The notes beneath the pieces were generated by a model, which had not been told where the DNA came from, did no database searches, and saw nothing but the letters and a program-made list of their open reading frames with translations. 64,000 nt of DNA. It comes from Ruegeria sp. TM1040 (GTDB taxonomy: Bacteria > Pseudomonadota > Alphaproteobacteria > Rhodobacterales > Rhodobacteraceae). The stretch is from NCBI RefSeq assembly GCF_000014065.1, contig NC_008044.1, positions 333,501 through 397,500 on the forward strand, written 5' to 3'. Below are positions 45,680 to 54,509 of the stretch, one piece after another (position 1 is the stretch's first letter; every line of letters begins with the position of its first letter). Both the position numbers and the translations under genes were made by a program.

Positions 45680-46741
45680 ATGTCAACCCCGCAGAGCTAT
45701 GAAGCCGCGGTCGCCGGAAGCCCGGACAAGGTCGCCGAATTTGATCAGGGCCCGCAGAGTTTCATCCAGAAATTCCAGCACGCCCTGCATGTGACGCCTT
45801 CGCTCGTGCCGTTGATCGTGCTGGTGCTGTCCATCATCATATTCGGCCTCTTGTTGGGGTCAAAGTTCTTCTCTCCGTTTGCGCTCACGTTGATCCTGCA
45901 ACAGGTTGGAATCGTGGGTATTGTCGCCTGTGCCCAATCGCTGGTGATCCTCACCGCGGGCATCGATCTTTCGGTGGGGGCCATCATGGTGCTCTCGTCG
46001 GTCGTGATGGGGCAGTTTACATTCCGCTATGGCCTGCCGCCAACCCTTGGGGTGGCCTGTGGGCTTTTGTGCGGCACGCTCTGCGGCTACATCAATGGCT
46101 GGCTCGTTGCGAAGATGAAACTGCCGCCGTTCATCGTGACGCTCGGCATGTGGCAGATCGTCCTGGCGTCGAATTTCCTCTATTCTGCCAATGAAACCAT
46201 TCGCAGTCAGGTGATCGCCGAAGAGGCGCCCTTCCTGCAGTTCTTTGGCGAGAAATTCAAAGTGGGCGGTGCGGTCTTCACCTACGGTGTGATCTTCATG
46301 ATCGTCTTGGTGCTGGTGCTTGCCTATGTGCTGCGTCACACCGCCTGGGGGCGACATGTCTATGCGGTTGGCGACGACAAGGACGCAGCCGAGCTGTCGG
46401 GGGTCAATACCGACAAGGTGCTGATTTCTGTCTATATGCTCTCGGGTCTTATTTGCGCCTTTGCGGGCTGGGCGTTGATCGGTCGCATCGGTTCGGTGTC
46501 TCCCACTTCGGGGCAGCTCTCCAATATCGAGTCCATCACCGCGGTGGTGATCGGGGGCATTTCTCTCTTTGGCGGGCGAGGCTCGGTGCTTGGCACGTTC
46601 TTTGGCGCGCTGATCGTGGGTGTCTTTACGCTTGGTCTTCGACTGCTCGGGGCAGATGCACAGTGGACCTATCTCCTCATCGGTGTGCTTATCATCGCCG
46701 CCGTGGCCGTGGACCAGTGGATCAGAAAGGTGTCGGTATGA
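45680..46741 (+). CDS. frcC: Sugar ABC transporter permease (FrcC-like)
   Basis: A 353-residue membrane protein of the RbsC/FrcC family with about ten helices; AQSLVILTAGIDLSVGAIMV (about 84-103) is the family motif and GLISxFAGW and SITAVVIGGISLFGGRGSVLG occur late. ATG 45680 is chosen because GGAGGA lies five bases upstream; the ATG at 45677 is too close. It overlaps frcA by 4 bp. It forms the sugar channel as a homodimer. Confidence 0.92.
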   Translation: MSTPQSYEAAVAGSPDKVAEFDQGPQSFIQKFQHALHVTPSLVPLIVLVLSIIIFGLLLGSKFFSPFALTLILQQVGIVGIVACAQSLVILTAGIDLSVGAIMVLSSVVMGQFTFRYGLPPTLGVACGLLCGTLCGYINGWLVAKMKLPPFIVTLGMWQIVLASNFLYSANETIRSQVIAEEAPFLQFFGEKFKVGGAVFTYGVIFMIVLVLVLAYVLRHTAWGRHVYAVGDDKDAAELSGVNTDKVLISVYMLSGLICAFAGWALIGRIGSVSPTSGQLSNIESITAVVIGGISLFGGRGSVLGTFFGALIVGVFTLGLRLLGADAQWTYLLIGVLIIAAVAVDQWIRKVSV

Positions 46742-47517
46742 TGGAACCCATTCTCAAAGGCCGCAATCTCGTCAAACGCTACGGGAAGGTCACGGCGCTC
46801 GATCATTGTGACTTCGACCTGATGCCGGGGGAGATTCTCGCGGTGATCGGAGACAATGGCGCGGGCAAGTCCACGCTGATCAAGGCGCTCTCGGGCGCGG
46901 TGATCCCGGACGAGGGCACGGTGGAGCTGGAAGGCAAACCGGTGAATTTCCATTCGCCGATCGATGCGCGCGAGTCCGGGATCGAGACCGTCTATCAGAC
47001 CCTCGCGATGTCGCCTGCGCTCTCGATTGCCGACAATATGTTCATGGGGCGCGAGCTGCGCAAACCCGGCTGGCGCGGGCAACTCCTGCGGCAACTGGAC
47101 CGCAGCCGGATGGAGGAGATTGCCCGCCAAAAGCTCAATGATCTGGGGTTGATGACAATCCAGAACATCAATCAGGCGGTGGAAACCCTGTCGGGCGGCC
47201 AGCGCCAGGGCGTTGCTGTGGCGCGGGCGGCGGCCTTTGGATCGAAGGTGATCATCCTGGACGAGCCCACGGCCGCGCTTGGGGTGAAGGAAAGCCGCCG
47301 CGTGCTGGAGCTGATCCAAGACGTGAAGTCGCGGGGTATTCCGATCATCCTCATCAGCCACAATATGCCACATGTGTTTGAGGTCGCGGATCGTATCCAT
47401 GTGCATCGTCTGGGGCGCAGGCTCTGTGTGATAGATCCCAAAGAGCACGAAATGGCCGATGCGGTGGCCTATATGACCGGCGCAAAGGAGCCTGATGCGG
47501 AGCTGTCGGCGGCATGA
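46738..47517 (+). CDS. frcA: Sugar ABC transporter ATP-binding protein (FrcA-like)
   Basis: A 259-residue single-domain ATPase: Walker A GDNGAGKSTLIKAL (about 38-51), Q-loop VYQTLA, signature LSGGQRQGVAVARA (about 159-172), Walker B VIILDEPTAALG and H-loop ILISHNM. It has one nucleotide domain, as FrcA does and unlike the two-domain RbsA/XylG. The signature reads SGGQRQG rather than SGGQQQ. The first ATG (46738) overlaps the frcC stop; a second ATG at 46741 is also possible. Confidence 0.92.
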   Translation: MMEPILKGRNLVKRYGKVTALDHCDFDLMPGEILAVIGDNGAGKSTLIKALSGAVIPDEGTVELEGKPVNFHSPIDARESGIETVYQTLAMSPALSIADNMFMGRELRKPGWRGQLLRQLDRSRMEEIARQKLNDLGLMTIQNINQAVETLSGGQRQGVAVARAAAFGSKVIILDEPTAALGVKESRRVLELIQDVKSRGIPIILISHNMPHVFEVADRIHVHRLGRRLCVIDPKEHEMADAVAYMTGAKEPDAELSAA

Positions 47518-48137
47518 CCCTCGCGGCGCTCTGCCAAGGCGTTCTGGAGCGGCTCGACCCTCGCCAGCCGGGACGACAGTTGGTGGCTCTCTCCGGGGCG
47601 CCCGGAAGCGGCAAGTCCACCCTGTCCAACCCGCTGGCCGCCGCTCTGAGCGCGCAGGGGCTCCCTGCTGAGGTGGTGCCGATGGATGGGTTTCACCTCG
47701 ACAATCGCCTGTTGGAGCCACGCGGGCTGCTGCCTCGCAAAGGCGCACCAGAAACCTTTGATTTCGAGGGGTTCCAGCGCCTGTGCCATGCGTTGAAACA
47801 CCAAGAGCGTGTGATCTACCCGCTCTTTGACCGGGCGCGCGACATTGCCATAGCGGGTGCGGCCGAGGTCGGGCCGGAATGTCGTGTGGCGATCATCGAA
47901 GGCAACTATCTGTTGTTTGACGCGCCGGGTTGGCGCGATCTGACTGCCATCTGGGACGTGTCGATCCGGCTTGAGGTTCCAATGGCGGATCTTGAGGCGC
48001 GGCTGGTGCAGCGTTGGCTGGATCACGGGCTGAATCATGACGCGGCGGTGGCGCGGGCGCAGGGCAATGACCTGGCAAATGCGCGCGCGATCGAGGCCGC
48101 GCGCCTGCCGGCGGACCTTACATGGCCGCAGGCCTGA
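47514..48137 (+). CDS. frcK: P-loop sugar/nucleoside kinase (FrcK-like)
   Basis: A 207-residue kinase of the uridine-kinase/panK-like P-loop group: Walker A SGAPGSGKSTL (about 27-37), VVPMDGFHLDNRLLEPRG in the substrate region and IIEGNYLLFD as Walker B. Rhizobial frc operons end in a similar FrcK; it is often assumed to phosphorylate the imported sugar but this is not certain. ATG 47514 overlaps frcA by 4 bp. Confidence 0.82.
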   Translation: MTLAALCQGVLERLDPRQPGRQLVALSGAPGSGKSTLSNPLAAALSAQGLPAEVVPMDGFHLDNRLLEPRGLLPRKGAPETFDFEGFQRLCHALKHQERVIYPLFDRARDIAIAGAAEVGPECRVAIIEGNYLLFDAPGWRDLTAIWDVSIRLEVPMADLEARLVQRWLDHGLNHDAAVARAQGNDLANARAIEAARLPADLTWPQA

Positions 48138-48165
48138 GTTATGGACTTACAAAAGGAGTGCGGGC

Positions 48166-48831
48166 GTGAAACGCTCTGAGGTGAATGAAATACTGGACCG
48201 GAGTTGGTCTTTCATCAAAAGCCACGGGGTGCATCTGCCCCCGTTTGCGCATTGGACACCCGACCAGATGCGGACGCCGGAGGCAGCCGATATTCGGTCG
48301 CGCGGCTTGGGATGGGATATTACCGACTACGGTCAGGGGCGGTTTGACGAGTTGGGTCTGTTCCTTTTTACCGCGCGCAACGGGAGCCATGAGGATCTGA
48401 GCGCAGGGCGCGGGATGCTTTATGCGGAGAAGATCATGATCTCGCGGGCAGAGCAGCTGTCTCCGATGCATCGTCACAACATCAAGGCCGAGGATATTAT
48501 CAATCGCGGCGGCGGCACATTGGTGATCGAGCTATTTGCCCCGGATCGCGATGGAGGCATTGATCGCGCGGCCCCGGTGACGGTGCCCTGCGATGGGATC
48601 GCGCGCACGCTTCCTGCGGGCGGCAAGCTCAAGCTTGCGCCCGGTGAAAGCGTCACCCTGATGCCGGGGATCTGGCATGCGTTCTGGTCCGAGGGAGGCG
48701 ATTGCCTGATTGGCGAGGTGTCGACCGTCAATGATGATCGCACCGACAATGTGTTTGAAATGGAGATCGGACGGTTCAGTCAGATCGACGAGGACACAGC
48801 CCCGACGCATCTTCTGGTCTCAGACTACTAA
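48166..48831 (+). CDS. D-lyxose/D-mannose isomerase-type cupin
   Basis: A 221-residue cupin of the D-lyxose ketol-isomerase family. The metal-binding cupin motif is LSPMHRHNIKAEDIINRGGG (about 101-120), with the second His later (PGIWHAFWSEGG). Such enzymes interconvert D-lyxose/D-xylulose and D-mannose/D-fructose. Located right after frcK, it could convert imported mannose to fructose. The start is GTG 48166, nine bases after AAAAGGAG. Confidence 0.85.
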   Translation: MKRSEVNEILDRSWSFIKSHGVHLPPFAHWTPDQMRTPEAADIRSRGLGWDITDYGQGRFDELGLFLFTARNGSHEDLSAGRGMLYAEKIMISRAEQLSPMHRHNIKAEDIINRGGGTLVIELFAPDRDGGIDRAAPVTVPCDGIARTLPAGGKLKLAPGESVTLMPGIWHAFWSEGGDCLIGEVSTVNDDRTDNVFEMEIGRFSQIDEDTAPTHLLVSDY

Positions 48832-48858
48832 AGAACGGGTTGGTTTTATGCGAAACAC

Positions 48859-48873
48859 CGGGGCGGCGCCCCG
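48859..48873 (+). terminator. Hairpin after the frc operon
   Basis: CGGGGC-GGC-GCCCCG, a 6-bp GC stem 28 bases after the isomerase stop. Longer arms ACCGGGGCG/CGCCCCGGT can also form across about 50 bases. No T-run; a weak terminator candidate. Confidence 0.4.
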
Positions 48874-49034
48874 CTGCGCCCGTTTGATGTCGCGAGATGC
48901 GTTGTCCTTCGAGCGCCCCGGTATCTTTCTCAAGAAGATGAACCAGGACACTATCTGTGCTGAGGAACCCTTGTAGTACGGGGGCTGGAGTTCGATAAGA
49001 CTGTTCCAACGTGGATTTGGTGGCTTTCAGGCGC

Positions 49035-49910
49035 TCAGAGGGGCGGGAAGCACTGTTCCAGATCTTGATACTGCGGGACCCAACCCGTCGCTGCTCGAAG
49101 GCGCGCTCCACTGAGCCTCTGGTCGAGCATTGGCCCCTCCGCCCAGTGCCCTGCAAGTGCCTGAGCCTTGGCGCGAGAGAGGCAATTCAAGGTTTCATCA
49201 TGGCCGTGGGCACGGGCGAGCGTTGCGGCGATTGCGCCGATCTCGACCCCGCATTGGGCAACCGCGTTGAAATGCCCGGTGAGGTCTGGGTCCTCTGCGA
49301 GCAACCGATAGGCAACCGCGAGATCTTTGCGGTGGATCAGTGGCCAGCGGATGCTGGCGTTCCCCCACAGTTCAATCGGGCGCTCTGCCGCGATGTCTGC
49401 AAGCATGCGATCAAAGACGCCGCCTTCTTGATGGTACACCATTGCTGGATGCAGTGTGGCTGTGGAGAGAGTGGGCTCCCTCATCAGACGTTCGGCCTGA
49501 TTCAGAAAGGGGCGAAATGCAGGAATTGGGTTAAACCCGTCTGCCTCGTGTAGAATTCGACCTCGGGTGTCACCGTAGAGCCAGCATCCCCCGGTATAGA
49601 TCACGCGCAGGGCAGCAGCGCGCGTCTGGGCCGCGTTGATCAGCGTGTCGACAACCTGACGGTCGGCGGCGGCCATCTCTTCATCGAAGGTGATGGCGGC
49701 ATGGATCACCACATCCTGGCCCTCAAGCGCAGGGGCCCAATCCTGAGGCGCGCGCATGTCGCCGCGACACACTTTGGCACCCTGCGCATCTACGGTCCTG
49801 GCCGCTATGTCAGAACGGCAAAGTGCGGTGACATGATGCCCCGCGGCCAAGAGTTCGGGCAGGAGGGCAGTGCCGATAGAGCCCGTGGCCCCCAAGAGGA
49901 AAATACGCAT
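49035..49910 (-). CDS. NAD(P)-dependent epimerase/dehydratase-family protein
   Basis: A 291-residue extended-SDR protein. The N-terminal MRIFLLGATGSIGTALLPEL carries the GxxGxxG cofactor motif, and DVVIHAA is the usual segment after the fourth strand. Where classical SDRs have YxxxK, only PFLNQAE / LHPAMVY are seen, so the active site is atypical and the protein may be NmrA-like. GGAG lies 8 bases before ATG 49910. Function unknown; the sole neighbour on the strand is a GFA-family gene after 70 bp. Confidence 0.8.
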   Translation of the reverse strand: MRIFLLGATGSIGTALLPELLAAGHHVTALCRSDIAARTVDAQGAKVCRGDMRAPQDWAPALEGQDVVIHAAITFDEEMAAADRQVVDTLINAAQTRAAALRVIYTGGCWLYGDTRGRILHEADGFNPIPAFRPFLNQAERLMREPTLSTATLHPAMVYHQEGGVFDRMLADIAAERPIELWGNASIRWPLIHRKDLAVAYRLLAEDPDLTGHFNAVAQCGVEIGAIAATLARAHGHDETLNCLSRAKAQALAGHWAEGPMLDQRLSGARLRAATGWVPQYQDLEQCFPPL

Positions 49911-49980
49911 GGTTTTGTCTCCGGTAAAACGTCTCTGGGATGTTGTCGGATCTCAACCATGATTGAGGGCAAGCGGTATT

Positions 49981-50397
49981 TCAGCGACGGGAATGATTTT
50001 GGGGCAATCCATCAGTTTTATCAGCCGCAGCGATGCCATCGACCCATTTGGCCCGGTCTGACCAGCAGATGCCCGCGCTGATCGGGACTTCGGGCACCTG
50101 ATCGAGACAGCCTGCGGGGATCACAATGCAATCGGGCTGAACCTGAGGCATGGGACTTGCACAGGTGGGGCAGAAGCTGCGGCAGTGGCGGCTGTTGTTG
50201 TGCTGGTACTGGCGCAGATGTTCCGCGCCACGGGTCCAGTAGATCAACGCGTCGGGAGCGAAGAGATTTGCAGCATGGGCGCTGCCCGTTCCTTTGCGGC
50301 AGCGCGAACAATAACAAAGGAAGAAGGCGGCGATATCACCCGTGAGTTCAAACGCAATGGCGCCACAGAGACAGCTTCCAGTGTAATCTTGCGTCAT
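49981..50397 (-). CDS. GFA-family zinc protein
   Basis: A 138-residue protein of the glutathione-dependent formaldehyde-activating (GFA/CENP-V) family. The zinc cysteines are visible: GSCLCGAI (about 8-15), FFLCYCSRCRKGTGSAHA (about 27-44) and RSFCPTCASPMP (about 74-85). It probably binds two zinc ions; despite the family name, most members have no proven formaldehyde role. ATG 50397 is chosen because the translation starts MTQDYTGSCLCG directly before the domain. Confidence 0.87.
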   Translation of the reverse strand: MTQDYTGSCLCGAIAFELTGDIAAFFLCYCSRCRKGTGSAHAANLFAPDALIYWTRGAEHLRQYQHNNSRHCRSFCPTCASPMPQVQPDCIVIPAGCLDQVPEVPISAGICWSDRAKWVDGIAAADKTDGLPQNHSRR

Positions 50398-50477
50398 GGG
50401 CGCTCCGTTGGTTGTGGGGGTGCGCGCAGGCTGTCGTGGCTTTGGGGGCGGGTCAAGCCTGGGTCTGTAGAAATGCC

Positions 50478-50507
50478 ACCGGGCGCCGCTGGCTAGCGGC
50501 GCCCGGT
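50478..50507 (-). terminator. Terminator of the pgi-zwf-edd-eda operon
   Basis: ACCGGGCGCCGCT (50478-50490) pairs perfectly with AGCGGCGCCCGGT (50495-50507) around 4 bases, 31 bp after the eda stop. On the minus strand the tail reads GGCATTTC, a weak T-run. Confidence 0.8.
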
Positions 50508-50537
50508 ACAAGTTCTGTAAGATCGGTCATCGCTCCT

Positions 50538-51185
50538 TCAGCGGGCGAGCGTGCTTGCCTCGCGGGCCAGGTCTTCAATGGCTTTCCAGTCGCCTGCCTC
50601 GACGAGTTTGGCCGGTGCAACCCAACTGCCGCCTGCGCAGACCACGTTGGAGAGGCCCAGGTAGCTTTCGGCATTGCTGGGGCTGACGCCCCCGGTGGGG
50701 CAGAAGGAAATCTGCGGCAAAGGCGCGCCGATGGCCTTGAGCGCGGGCGCGCCCCCGGAAGCTTCGGCGGGGAAGAATTTAAGCATGTCATAGCCACGCT
50801 CCAAGAGCGTCATGGCCTCAGAAGCGGTGGCCGCACCCGGCAGCATCGGCAGATCCGCAGCCAGAGCCGCATCAAGCAGCAGGGGTGTGGAGCCGGGGGA
50901 GACACCGAACTTTGCGCCAGCTTCAACAGCAGCGGTCACGTCTGCGGGCGTGACCAGCGTCCCGGCACCGACAACACCGCCTTCGACCTTGGACATCTCG
51001 CGGATCACATCAAGTGCAGCCGGGGTGCGTAGGGTGACTTCGAGGGCGGGCAGACCGCCAGCGACCAGTGCTTCGGCCAAGGGGCGGGCGTGGGCGACGT
51101 CATGCACAACGAGGACCGGAACGATCGGGGCGAGGGCGCAGATTTCGCGCGCCTTCGCGCTGGACTGTTGCGGGGTAAGTGTCAT
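50538..51185 (-). CDS. eda: 2-dehydro-3-deoxy-6-phosphogluconate (KDPG) aldolase
   Basis: A 215-residue class I aldolase that splits KDPG into pyruvate and glyceraldehyde 3-phosphate. EVTLRTPAALDVI, GAGTLVTPADV and KFFPAEASGG (with the Schiff-base Lys at about residue 136) are the family motifs. ATG 51185 lies 4 bp after the edd stop; the frame extends 15 bp further upstream, into edd. Last gene of the Entner-Doudoroff operon, followed by a strong hairpin. Confidence 0.95.
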   Translation of the reverse strand: MTLTPQQSSAKAREICALAPIVPVLVVHDVAHARPLAEALVAGGLPALEVTLRTPAALDVIREMSKVEGGVVGAGTLVTPADVTAAVEAGAKFGVSPGSTPLLLDAALAADLPMLPGAATASEAMTLLERGYDMLKFFPAEASGGAPALKAIGAPLPQISFCPTGGVSPSNAESYLGLSNVVCAGGSWVAPAKLVEAGDWKAIEDLAREASTLAR

Positions 51186-51189
51186 GAGG

Positions 51190-53001
51190 TCAAACTCCAA
51201 ATACGGTTGCGCCGGTGTCGGCAGAGGTCACGGAACTGCGAAACAGGGCAAAGAGCTCGCGCCCAGTGCCGTGTTGATAAGAGGTAAGATCGGCGGTTGC
51301 CGCCGGGCGGTCTAGCACGCCTTCTGTGAGGACTTCGAGATTGCCCGAGATCGCATCCACCCGCACAATGTCGCCATCCTGCAGCTTAGCGATTGCGCCG
51401 CCATCGAGGGCCTCGGGGACGACATGGATCGCGGAGGGAACCTTGCCAGAGGCACCCGACATCCGACCATCGGTCACAAGCGCCACCTTCTGGCCCCGCC
51501 CCTGCATGATCGACAGGAAGGGTGTCATCGAGTGCAGCTCCGGCATGCCATTGGCCTTGGGGCCTTGGAAACGGACCACGATCACAACGTCGCCTTCATC
51601 AAGCTCGCCCGCCTTGAAGGCCGCCTTGGCCTCGTCCTGGTCGTGGAAAACGCGCACGGGTGCCTCAACGACGCGGTGTTCTTCGGCTACGGCAGAGATC
51701 TTCATCACCCCGGTGCCGAGGTTGCCGGTCAGGCGTGCAAGGCCACCGGTCTTCTGGAACGGATCCGAGGCAGGGCGCACGATCTTGTCGTTCAGGGATT
51801 CCGTGGTGCCCTTGCGCCATGTGAGCGCGCCACCGTCGAGGAAAGGCTCCATCAGATAGGCGCCAAGCCCCTCGCCGGTTACGGTTTTTGTGTCGGGGTG
51901 CAGATAGCCATTCTCGAGGAGTTCTCCGATCATGTATCCAAGCCCACCAGCGGCGTGGAAGTGGTTCACATCCGCCAGCCCGTTGGGATAGACGCGCGCC
52001 AGCAGCGGCACCACATCGGAGATCTCGGAGAAATCCTGCCAGTCGAGGATGATGCCGCCCGCGCGGGCCATGGCAATAAGATGGATCAGCAGGTTGGTAG
52101 AACCACCGGTCGCCATCAGCCCGACCATGCCGTTCACAAAGGCCTTTTCATCAAGAATATCGCAGGTCGGCGTGTAGTGATTGCCAAGCGCCGAGAGCGA
52201 CAGCGCGCGTTTGGCGCCTTCGCGGGTGAGGGCGTCGCGCAACTCGGTGCCGGGATTGACAAAGGACGACCCGGGCAGGTGCAGCCCCATGAACTCCATC
52301 AACATCTGGTTGGTGTTGGCGGTGCCGTAGAACGTACATGTGCCGGGGCCGTGATAGGCGGCCATTTCGGCCTTGAGTAGCTCGTCCCGGCCGATCTCAC
52401 CCTTGGCAAACTTCTGGCGAATCTGCGCTTTTTCGTCGTTTGACAGACCAGAGGTCATCGGTCCTGCGGGCAGAAACACGGCGGGCAAATGGCCAAAGGC
52501 CTGGGCGCCGATCACAAGGCCGGGAACGATCTTGTCGCAAACGCCCAGAAACACAGTGGCGTCAAAGACGTTGTGCGACAGGGCGATGCCGACGGACATC
52601 GCAATACTGTCGCGCGAAAAGAGCGACAGCTCCATGCCGGCTTCGCCCTGCGTGATGCCATCGCACATGGCGGGCACGCCACCGGCCACCTGCGCGGTGC
52701 CGCCCGCTTCGCGCACCGCTTCACGGATCAGCATGGGGTAGGTTTCAAACGGCTGATGCGCCGAGAGCATGTCGTTGTAGGCGGTGACGATGCCGAGGTG
52801 CCCGCCTGTACCGGTGGCCAGTGTCTCCTGATCCGGGCCGGTGGCGGCATAGGCGTGGGCCTGACCGGAGCAACTCAGATGCGCGCGGGCCGGGCCTTTG
52901 GAGGCGGCGGCGCGCATCCGCGCCAGATAAGCCTCGCGCGTGGGGCGGCTGCGTTCGATGATACGGTCAGTGACGGCGGCGAGTGTTGCATTGAGCGACA
53001 T
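51190..53001 (-). CDS. edd: 6-phosphogluconate dehydratase
   Basis: A 603-residue IlvD/Edd-family [4Fe-4S] dehydratase producing [24 protein letters not shown] (about 110-129) and [16 protein letters not shown] (about 150-165) contain cluster-ligand cysteines, and the C-terminal [20 protein letters not shown] is the second family signature. Transcribed with zwf (32 bp upstream) and eda. Confidence 0.96.
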   Translation of the reverse strand: MSLNATLAAVTDRIIERSRPTREAYLARMRAAASKGPARAHLSCSGQAHAYAATGPDQETLATGTGGHLGIVTAYNDMLSAHQPFETYPMLIREAVREAGGTAQVAGGVPAMCDGITQGEAGMELSLFSRDSIAMSVGIALSHNVFDATVFLGVCDKIVPGLVIGAQAFGHLPAVFLPAGPMTSGLSNDEKAQIRQKFAKGEIGRDELLKAEMAAYHGPGTCTFYGTANTNQMLMEFMGLHLPGSSFVNPGTELRDALTREGAKRALSLSALGNHYTPTCDILDEKAFVNGMVGLMATGGSTNLLIHLIAMARAGGIILDWQDFSEISDVVPLLARVYPNGLADVNHFHAAGGLGYMIGELLENGYLHPDTKTVTGEGLGAYLMEPFLDGGALTWRKGTTESLNDKIVRPASDPFQKTGGLARLTGNLGTGVMKISAVAEEHRVVEAPVRVFHDQDEAKAAFKAGELDEGDVVIVVRFQGPKANGMPELHSMTPFLSIMQGRGQKVALVTDGRMSGASGKVPSAIHVVPEALDGGAIAKLQDGDIVRVDAISGNLEVLTEGVLDRPAATADLTSYQHGTGRELFALFRSSVTSADTGATVFGV

Positions 53002-53033
53002 TGGCGTGCCTCCTTTCAGATCTCAGTACAGGG

Positions 53034-54485
53034 TCAGGCACCGATGGAGCGCCAGCGGCGGCCATCCCGGTGCAGCAGCAAAAGCGCATCCTCGGGGCCG
53101 GAGCCACCTTGGTCATAGGGTTGCGGCGCGCGGGTGGATGTGTCCCACGCGTTGATGATCGGGTCGGCCCAGGTCCAGGCAGCTTCGACCTCATCGCCGC
53201 GCATGAACAGGGTCTGATTGCCCCGGATCACATCCATGATGAGGCGCTCATAGGCGTCCTGCGGGCGACCCGCTTCGGGCAGGCTGTCAGCAAAGGTCAT
53301 ATCGAGGTCCGCAGACGTCAGGCGCATGCCTCCGGGGCCGGGATCCTTGATCGTGGTCTTGAGCGTGATGCCTTCGTCGGGTTGCAGGCGAATGACCAGC
53401 ATATTGCCATCAATCGCATTGTCCTCGCCAAAAATATTGTGCGGCGGTTTGCGAAAATACACCGCAATCTCCGACACGCGCTCGCGCAAGCATTTGCCGG
53501 TGCGCAGGTAGAACGGTGTCCCTGCCCAGCGCCAGTTTGCCACCTCGACCTTCATCGCGACAAAGCTCTCGGTGCGCGACTGCGGGTCACCTGCGTGGTC
53601 AAGGTAGCTGTCGTTCCCAGATTTGGCGCGATACTGGCCGCGCACGATGTCATCTGCGGCCACGGGTACGAGGCTCTCGATTACCTTGAGTTTTTCATTG
53701 CGCACCGCATTGGGTTCAAAGGTGGAGGGAGGCTCCATCGCGGTGAGGCACAGAAGCTGCATCAGGTGGTTCTGCACCATATCCCGCATGGCGCCGGATT
53801 TGTCGTAATACTCGCCCCGACCCGCAACCGAGATGCTCTCGGAGACGGTGATCTGCACATGGTCGATGTGATGCGAATTCCACTGCGGCTCAAAAAGCGA
53901 ATTGGCAAAGCGCAGCGCCATCAGGTTCTGCACCGTCTCTTTGCCAAGGTAGTGGTCGATCCGGTAGATCTGGCTTTCCTCAAAGTGCTCGCGCAGGGCC
54001 GCATTCAACGCCTGTGCCGAGGCCAGATCGTGACCGAAGGGTTTTTCCACCACGATGCGGCTCTGGTCGTCCGCGATACCCGTGGATTTGAGCCGCCCGG
54101 CGATGTCGCCAAAGAGCGAAGGCGCGACCGAGAGATAAAACGCCCGCACTACGCCATCGCGCAGCTTGCTGCCCAGATCCGACCAGCCGCCATCGCCCTT
54201 GGCATCTACCGATGCGTAATCCAGAAGCGACAGAAACCGCTCCACATCTGGTTCTGCATCGGCGGGGATGTCGCCGAATTCCTTGAGCGCATCGCCCACG
54301 AGGGTCTGAAACTCACCCTGATCCATCTTGGAACGCGAGGCCCCGATGATGCGGCTGTTGTCGTCGAACTGGCCGATCTGAAAGCGGTGGAACAGGCTTG
54401 GCAGGATCTTGCGTCGGGCAAGGTCGCCGGTGGCGCCGAACAAGACGAAGTCGAAACTGTCGACGGGGATGACGCGGGATACCAT
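53034..54485 (-). CDS. zwf: Glucose-6-phosphate 1-dehydrogenase
   Basis: A 483-residue NADP(+)-linked dehydrogenase. The coenzyme site is FVLFGATGDLARRKILP (about 9-25) and the active site is YRIDHYLGKETVQN (about 177-190), with the catalytic His region NSHHIDHVQI following. It opens the oxidative branch. The reaction product is 6-phosphogluconolactone; the lactonase gene pgl, often adjacent, is absent here. A 24-bp gap separates it from pgi. Confidence 0.96.
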   Translation of the reverse strand: MVSRVIPVDSFDFVLFGATGDLARRKILPSLFHRFQIGQFDDNSRIIGASRSKMDQGEFQTLVGDALKEFGDIPADAEPDVERFLSLLDYASVDAKGDGGWSDLGSKLRDGVVRAFYLSVAPSLFGDIAGRLKSTGIADDQSRIVVEKPFGHDLASAQALNAALREHFEESQIYRIDHYLGKETVQNLMALRFANSLFEPQWNSHHIDHVQITVSESISVAGRGEYYDKSGAMRDMVQNHLMQLLCLTAMEPPSTFEPNAVRNEKLKVIESLVPVAADDIVRGQYRAKSGNDSYLDHAGDPQSRTESFVAMKVEVANWRWAGTPFYLRTGKCLRERVSEIAVYFRKPPHNIFGEDNAIDGNMLVIRLQPDEGITLKTTIKDPGPGGMRLTSADLDMTFADSLPEAGRPQDAYERLIMDVIRGNQTLFMRGDEVEAAWTWADPIINAWDTSTRAPQPYDQGGSGPEDALLLLHRDGRRWRSIGA

Positions 54486-54509
54486 GGGTGTCTTCCTCTT
54501 GGTTGACGG

